DNA of 9,463 nucleotides from an uncultured Lachnospiraceae bacterium (GTDB taxonomy: Bacteria > Bacillota_A > Clostridia > Lachnospirales > Lachnospiraceae): NCBI GenBank assembly GCA_910587905.1, contig CAJUOF010000241.1, forward strand, positions 1 through 9,463. The letters are read 5' to 3'. Made by a program: the position numbers and the translations under genes. The number at the start of each line of letters is the position of its first letter. The first letter of the stretch is position 1. This document shows positions 6,383 to 9,463 of this stretch, in pieces. The notes under the pieces were generated by a model. The model was not told the origin of the DNA. It made no database searches and saw only the letters and a program-made list of their open reading frames with translations.

Positions 6383-6413
6383 CGTTTCCTTAGAAAATTA
6401 GGCGAAGGAAGCG
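6383..6413 (+). terminator. srtB: Hairpin after srtB, weak terminator candidate
   Basis: CGTTTCCTT (6383-6391) pairs over nine positions, one of them a G-U, with AAGGAAGCG (6405-6413) around a 13-nt loop. It starts 13 nt after the srtB stop, a usual position for a terminator. No T-run follows on the plus strand, so it could instead be a 3' stabilising hairpin. Confidence 0.35.
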
Positions 6414-6432
6414 GTTGTACGCAAAAAAGTGC

Positions 6433-6461
6433 TTGCAATCCGAAAGAAAATGAGGTATCGT
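6433..6461 (+). promoter_or_regulatory. glnN: Candidate promoter of the glnN leader transcript
   Basis: TTGCAA (6433-6438) and TATCGT (6456-6461) are spaced by 17 nt. The -10 hexamer is only moderate (4 of 6). Transcription would start near 6468, just before the first leader hairpin at 6476, giving a 5' leader of roughly 200 nt. The position is consistent with the leader structures but the call is tentative. Confidence 0.4.
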
Positions 6462-6475
6462 AAATTACGAAGTAT

Positions 6476-6591
6476 CCGGCAGGGGGCATCCGTGATGCGT
6501 TTTGCCGGGGGACAGACGGGGATGATATCCCGAATATAGACTTGATAATCGAACGAAGGCGTTCCGAAGAAGGGCGCCTTCTCTCTATTTT
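6476..6591 (+). promoter_or_regulatory. glnN: Structured glnN leader with mutually exclusive antiterminator and terminator
   Basis: Four structures occur in order. Hairpin A: CCGGCA (6476-6481) with TGCCGG (6503-6508), enclosing GCATC/GATGC (6486-6498). Hairpin B: CGGGG (6517-6521) with TCCCG (6528-6532) leaves a six-base loop ATGATA; an alternative GGGAT/ATCCC pairing also exists. Antiterminator: GAACG (6551-6555) with CGTTC (6560-6564). Terminator: a 10-bp stem GAAGGCGTTC (6555-6564) with GGGCGCCTTC (6572-6581), then TCTCTATTTT. The last two share the strand 6555-6564, so they cannot form together. Two small hairpins with the second overlapping a terminator is the layout bound by ANTAR-domain antiterminators, known on nitrogen genes of Firmicutes. 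The loops only partly match the A1/G4 hexaloop consensus, so the regulator is uncertain. Confidence 0.55.
6555..6591 (+). terminator. glnN: Intrinsic terminator (attenuator) in the glnN leader
   Basis: A 10-bp stem including two G-U pairs (6555-6564 with 6572-6581) and a 7-nt loop CGAAGAA are followed by the pyrimidine tract TCTCTATTTT. It lies 77 nt before the glnN start, downstream of the candidate promoter, so it would block glnN unless disrupted. The T-tract is interrupted, so efficiency is uncertain. Confidence 0.6.
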
Positions 6592-6606
6592 CATGGGCGC
6601 TGGATG

Positions 6607-6636
6607 CGGACGCCGGGCGAAGCCCGGTCCGGTTTT
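6607..6636 (+). terminator. glnN: Second GC-rich hairpin just upstream of glnN
   Basis: CCGGGC (6613-6618) pairs perfectly with GCCCGG (6622-6627) around a GAA loop. CGGA (6607-6610) and TCCG (6628-6631) extend it past a 2-nt bulge, and TTTT follows at 6633-6636. It could be a second weak terminator or a stable hairpin protecting the mRNA. It leaves the ribosome binding site GGAGGA (6657-6662) free. Confidence 0.4.
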
Positions 6637-6668
6637 ATCAGGTCCGAGGAAAGTGTGGAGGAAAATCT

Positions 6669-8789
6669 ATGTGTGAAACGGCAGTAAATGTGGAAGCGAT
6701 TTTTAACGAGAATGTGTTCACCATGGGGAAGATGAAGGAGCGTCTGCCCAGGAAGGTGTATGCGGAGGTGAAGAATGTCATCGACCACGGCGGGGAGCTT
6801 TCCCCGGCAGCGGCCGACGTGGTGGCCAAGGCCATGAAGGACTGGGCCGTGGAGCTGGGGGCGACCCATTACACCCACTGGTTCCAGCCTCTCACCGGGA
6901 TCACGGCGGAGAAACATGACTCCTTTGTGACCAATCCGGATGCGGAGGGCCATATGCTGATGGAGTTTTCCGGCAAGGAGTTGATCAAGGGCGAGCCGGA
7001 TGCCTCATCCTTCCCCTCCGGGGGGCTCAGGGCCACCTTCGAGGCCAGGGGCTACACGGCCTGGGACTGCACGTCCCCCGCTTTTGTGAAGAAGGACGCA
7101 ACGGGGGCGATCCTCTGCATCCCGACGGCCTTCTGTTCCTATAAAGGAGAGGCGCTGGACAAGAAGACGCCGCTTCTGCGCTCCATGGAAGCCCTTTCGG
7201 AGCAGGCGCTGCGCATCGTGCGGCTCTTCGGGAACACGGAGGCCACCAGGGTGACGGCTTCCGTGGGTCCGGAGCAGGAGTATTTCCTGGTGGACCGGGA
7301 TCTGTATCTGCAGAGGAAGGATCTGATCTATGCGGGGCGCACCCTGTTTGGAGCGCCGGCCCCCAAGGGACAGGAGATGGACGATCATTACTTCGGCGTC
7401 ATCAAGGAGCGGGTCGGTTCTTACATGAAGGATCTCAACGAGGAACTGTGGAAGCTGGGCATCTCCGCCAAGACCCAGCACAACGAGGTGGCTCCCGCCC
7501 AGCATGAGCTGGCCCCGATTTTCAACACGGCCAACATTGCGGTGGACCACAACCAGTTGGTTATGGAGACCATGAAGAAGGTGGCGACCCGCCACGGCCT
7601 GGCCTGCCTGCTCCACGAGAAGCCTTTTGCGGGGGTGAACGGCTCCGGCAAGCACGATAACTGGTCCATTTGCACCGACGACGGCGTGAACATGCTGGAT
7701 CCCGGCGACACGCCCAATCAGAATATCCAGTTCCTCCTGGTGCTGGCCTGTGTGATCAAGGCGGTGGACACCCATGCGGATCTTTTGCGCCAGTCCGCCT
7801 CCAACGTGGGCAATGACCACAGGCTGGGGGCCAACGAGGCGCCGCCGGCCATCATCTCCATGTTCTTGGGCGAGCAGCTGGAGGACGTGGTGAAACAGCT
7901 CATTGAGACGGGGGAGGCCGCCTCCTGCAAGGAGGGCGAACGGCTCTACACCGGCGTCAGCACCCTGCCGGATCTGCAGAAGGACGCCACCGACCGGAAC
8001 CGGACGTCGCCCTTCGCCTTTACCGGAAATAAATTTGAATTCCGCATGGTCGGTTCCTCCGACTCCATCGCAAGCCCCAACACCACCCTGAACGCCATCG
8101 TGGCGGAGGCCTTCTGCGAGGCGGCGGACGTGCTGGAGAAGGCGGACAATTTTGACGTGGCCGTCCATGACCTGATCAAGGAGTACCTGACGGAGCATCA
8201 GAGGATCATCTTCAACGGCAACGGCTATGCCGAGGAGTGGGTGGCCGAGGCCGAGCGGAGAGGGCTTCCCAACATCCGCTCCATGGTGGACGCCGTGCAG
8301 AGCATCACCACGGAGAAGGCCGTGAAGCTGTACGAGAAGTTCCACATCTTCACCAAGGCAGAGCTGGAATCCCGGGCGGAGGTCCTTTACGAGACTTATG
8401 CCAAGGCCATCAACATCGAGGCACTGACCATGATCGACATGGCCGGCAAGCAGCTGATCCCTTCCGTGATCTCTTACACCACGGAGCTGGCCAACTCCGT
8501 GAGCGCAGTCCGGGATGCCTGCCCCGAGGCGGACGTGAGCGCCCAGACGGAGCTTCTGGTCGAGACCTCTTCCCTGCTGGCCGAGTCCAGGAAGGCTCTT
8601 ACCGCCCTTAAGAGCGTGACGGCGGAGGCAGCCGCCATGGAGGAGGGCGAGGGCCAGGCGAGAGCCTACCATGACCGGGTGATGCCCGCCATGTCCGCAC
8701 TGAGGGCTCCCCTCGACAAGCTGGAGATGATCGTGGATAAGGAGTTCTGGCCGATCCCGTCCTACGGTGATCTGACTTTTGAAGTGTAA
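6669..8789 (+). CDS. glnN: Type III glutamine synthetase
   Basis: Glutamine synthetase joins ammonium to glutamate using ATP, the main entry of nitrogen into metabolism. At 706 residues this is the long GSIII form, unlike the roughly 450-residue GSI. The N-terminal GSIII domain covers about 1-190, including THYTHWFQPLTG (66-77) and EKHDSF (81-86). The catalytic domain carries VGPEQEYFLVD (199-209), KTQHNEVAPAQHELAPIF (268-285), the KPFAGVNGSGKHDNWS loop (318-333), which is the GSIII signature, and RNRTSPFAFTGNKFEFRM (443-460), with the catalytic and substrate-contacting arginines. A helical C-terminal region (about 560-706) ends in WPIPSYGDLTFEV. GGAGGA lies 6 nt before the start. It appears monocistronic: own leader upstream and a strong terminator downstream. 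Confidence 0.97.
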   Translation: MCETAVNVEAIFNENVFTMGKMKERLPRKVYAEVKNVIDHGGELSPAAADVVAKAMKDWAVELGATHYTHWFQPLTGITAEKHDSFVTNPDAEGHMLMEFSGKELIKGEPDASSFPSGGLRATFEARGYTAWDCTSPAFVKKDATGAILCIPTAFCSYKGEALDKKTPLLRSMEALSEQALRIVRLFGNTEATRVTASVGPEQEYFLVDRDLYLQRKDLIYAGRTLFGAPAPKGQEMDDHYFGVIKERVGSYMKDLNEELWKLGISAKTQHNEVAPAQHELAPIFNTANIAVDHNQLVMETMKKVATRHGLACLLHEKPFAGVNGSGKHDNWSICTDDGVNMLDPGDTPNQNIQFLLVLACVIKAVDTHADLLRQSASNVGNDHRLGANEAPPAIISMFLGEQLEDVVKQLIETGEAASCKEGERLYTGVSTLPDLQKDATDRNRTSPFAFTGNKFEFRMVGSSDSIASPNTTLNAIVAEAFCEAADVLEKADNFDVAVHDLIKEYLTEHQRIIFNGNGYAEEWVAEAERRGLPNIRSMVDAVQSITTEKAVKLYEKFHIFTKAELESRAEVLYETYAKAINIEALTMIDMAGKQLIPSVISYTTELANSVSAVRDACPEADVSAQTELLVETSSLLAESRKALTALKSVTAEAAAMEEGEGQARAYHDRVMPAMSALRAPLDKLEMIVDKEFWPIPSYGDLTFEV

Positions 8790-8857
8790 TTGCCTGCGGC
8801 CCCTGTGGCCGGAGGTTTGCGTAACGGTATTTATTGCAGTGGGTTTCGATGAAGGCT

Positions 8858-8897
8858 CCGCCGTTTTTCCTTATCGGGAGGACGGCGGTGCTTTTTT
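8858..8897 (+). terminator. glnN: Intrinsic terminator of glnN
   Basis: CCGCCGTTTTTCC (8858-8870) pairs across 13 positions, three of them G-U, with GGGAGGACGGCGG (8876-8888) around a 5-nt TTATC loop. T6 follows at 8892-8897. It begins 68 nt after the glnN stop and ends just before the next promoter, isolating the two units. A smaller GC-rich hairpin (about 8793-8814) lies between the stop and this terminator. Confidence 0.85.
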
Positions 8898-8906
8898 CAG
8901 GATGTA

Positions 8907-8936
8907 TTGCACAGAGTCCTCCGGACATGCTATAAT
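8907..8936 (+). promoter_or_regulatory. Sigma-A promoter of the AAA-ATPase_like gene
   Basis: TTGCAC (8907-8912) and a perfect TATAAT (8931-8936) are 18 nt apart, and the -10 carries an extended TG at 8928-8929. Transcription would start near 8943, about 23 nt before the ATG. This is the closest match to consensus in the window and suggests constitutive expression. Confidence 0.8.
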
Positions 8937-8965
8937 TGGAGAAACAGCCGGAAGGAGGAGGGCAG

Positions 8966-9463
8966 ATGGAAAATAAGAAAAAGCTTCCGATCGGGATCGA
9001 GTTTTTCCGGGATATCAGGACCGAGGGCTATTATTATGTGGATAAGACCGGGCTTATCCGGGAACTGCTTGATGGCCGCGGGAGCGTGAACCTGATCACA
9101 AGGCCCCGCCGTTTCGGGAAAAGCCTGAATCTGGACATGCTGAGAAGCTTTTTTGAGATCGGAACGGATCCCTCCCTTTTTGGGGGGCTTGAGATCGCGG
9201 AGGAAAGAGAACTCTGTGAACAGCATATGGGAAAATATCCGGTATTGTCCGTCAGCCTGAAGGATGTCGCGGGAGAGGATTATGAAACGGCCCGCGACAG
9301 CCTGGGGATCCTGGTCAGTGAACTGGCGGAGCGGTCTGCTTTTCTCATGGACAGTGAGGTACTGTTACAGACGGAGAAAGCGAAGCTTGCACGGATGATG
9401 GAGGGGGATTTTGAGAAGACGGCATACCTCCACAACGGCCTGAGGCTTCTGACGCGCCTGCTC
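8966..9463 (+). CDS. AAA-ATPase_like family protein (N-terminal part, runs off the window)
   Basis: An open frame of 166 codons continues past the window end without a stop. The start follows AAGGAGG (8952-8958) by 7 nt. The N-terminus LPIGIEFFRDIRTEGYYYVDKTGLI (residues 7-31) is the hallmark of the AAA-ATPase_like family (Pfam AAA-ATPase_like, formerly with DUF1703). A P-loop follows: TRPRRFGKS (45-53), with Lys52 and Ser53 kept and the first glycine replaced, as is usual in this family. YPVLSVSLKD (91-100) is the probable Walker B strand. Members are generally about 500-560 residues with a C-terminal PD-(D/E)XK nuclease-like domain, so roughly 30 percent is present here. They are abundant in gut Clostridia and Bacteroidetes, often in many copies, and their function is unknown. 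It forms a separate unit from glnN. Confidence 0.88.
   Translation, partial: MENKKKLPIGIEFFRDIRTEGYYYVDKTGLIRELLDGRGSVNLITRPRRFGKSLNLDMLRSFFEIGTDPSLFGGLEIAEERELCEQHMGKYPVLSVSLKDVAGEDYETARDSLGILVSELAERSAFLMDSEVLLQTEKAKLARMMEGDFEKTAYLHNGLRLLTRLL

Noticed and set aside
7005..8672. 555-codon open frame on the minus strand across glnN
   Set aside because: It is rich in Gly, His, Leu and Arg without domain structure, and antisense to a complete type III glutamine synthetase.
8930..9226. 98-codon minus-strand frame over the AAA-ATPase_like gene
   Set aside because: The plus strand has a consensus promoter, a ribosome binding site and the family N-terminal motif; the antisense frame has none.

Overview
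The window looks like one end of a draft-assembly contig from a fairly GC-rich member of the Clostridia, most likely Lachnospiraceae. The lineage is inferred from the gene families: a type III glutamine synthetase, a class B sortase, a short-form pyruvate kinase, an AAA-ATPase_like protein, and strong AGGAGG-type ribosome binding sites throughout. No rRNA, tRNA or CRISPR was found. The first 31 bases are not genomic: they match the Illumina TruSeq read-2 adapter.

Layout: (1) 46-3300, plus strand: an FGGY-family sugar kinase followed by an M81/MlrC-family metallohydrolase. They were probably a tight two-gene operon with a 23-nt gap that is now split by a 215-bp element. This element has perfect 16-bp terminal inverted repeats, an extended self-complementary body and an 11-bp flanking direct repeat, so it is a MITE-like insertion. 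(2) 3301-3473: a convergent intergenic region holding a large palindrome (17-bp perfect outer arms) and a diverged second copy of its right half. (3) 3474-5453, minus strand: pyruvate kinase (pyk), and upstream of it a GNAT acetyltransferase with a good sigma-A-type promoter. Between them lies a 71-bp palindromic sequence whose ends resemble the termini of the 215-bp element. (4) 5561-6370, plus strand: a membrane-anchored class B sortase, divergent from the acetyltransferase. (5) 6371-8789: a structured leader of about 200 nt with mutually exclusive antiterminator and terminator hairpins, then type III glutamine synthetase (glnN) and a strong intrinsic terminator. (6) From 8931: a consensus-like promoter and the first 166 codons of an AAA-ATPase_like protein that runs off the window.

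Functionally this is mostly housekeeping metabolism (glycolysis exit, ammonium assimilation), a surface-protein transpeptidase and an unassigned carbohydrate-related operon. The most interesting material is non-coding: the 215-bp insertion and its apparent 71-bp relative, the palindrome between the convergent genes, and the glnN leader, whose layout resembles ANTAR-type antitermination although its loop bases do not fit the consensus fully. No undescribed multi-gene system is evident.
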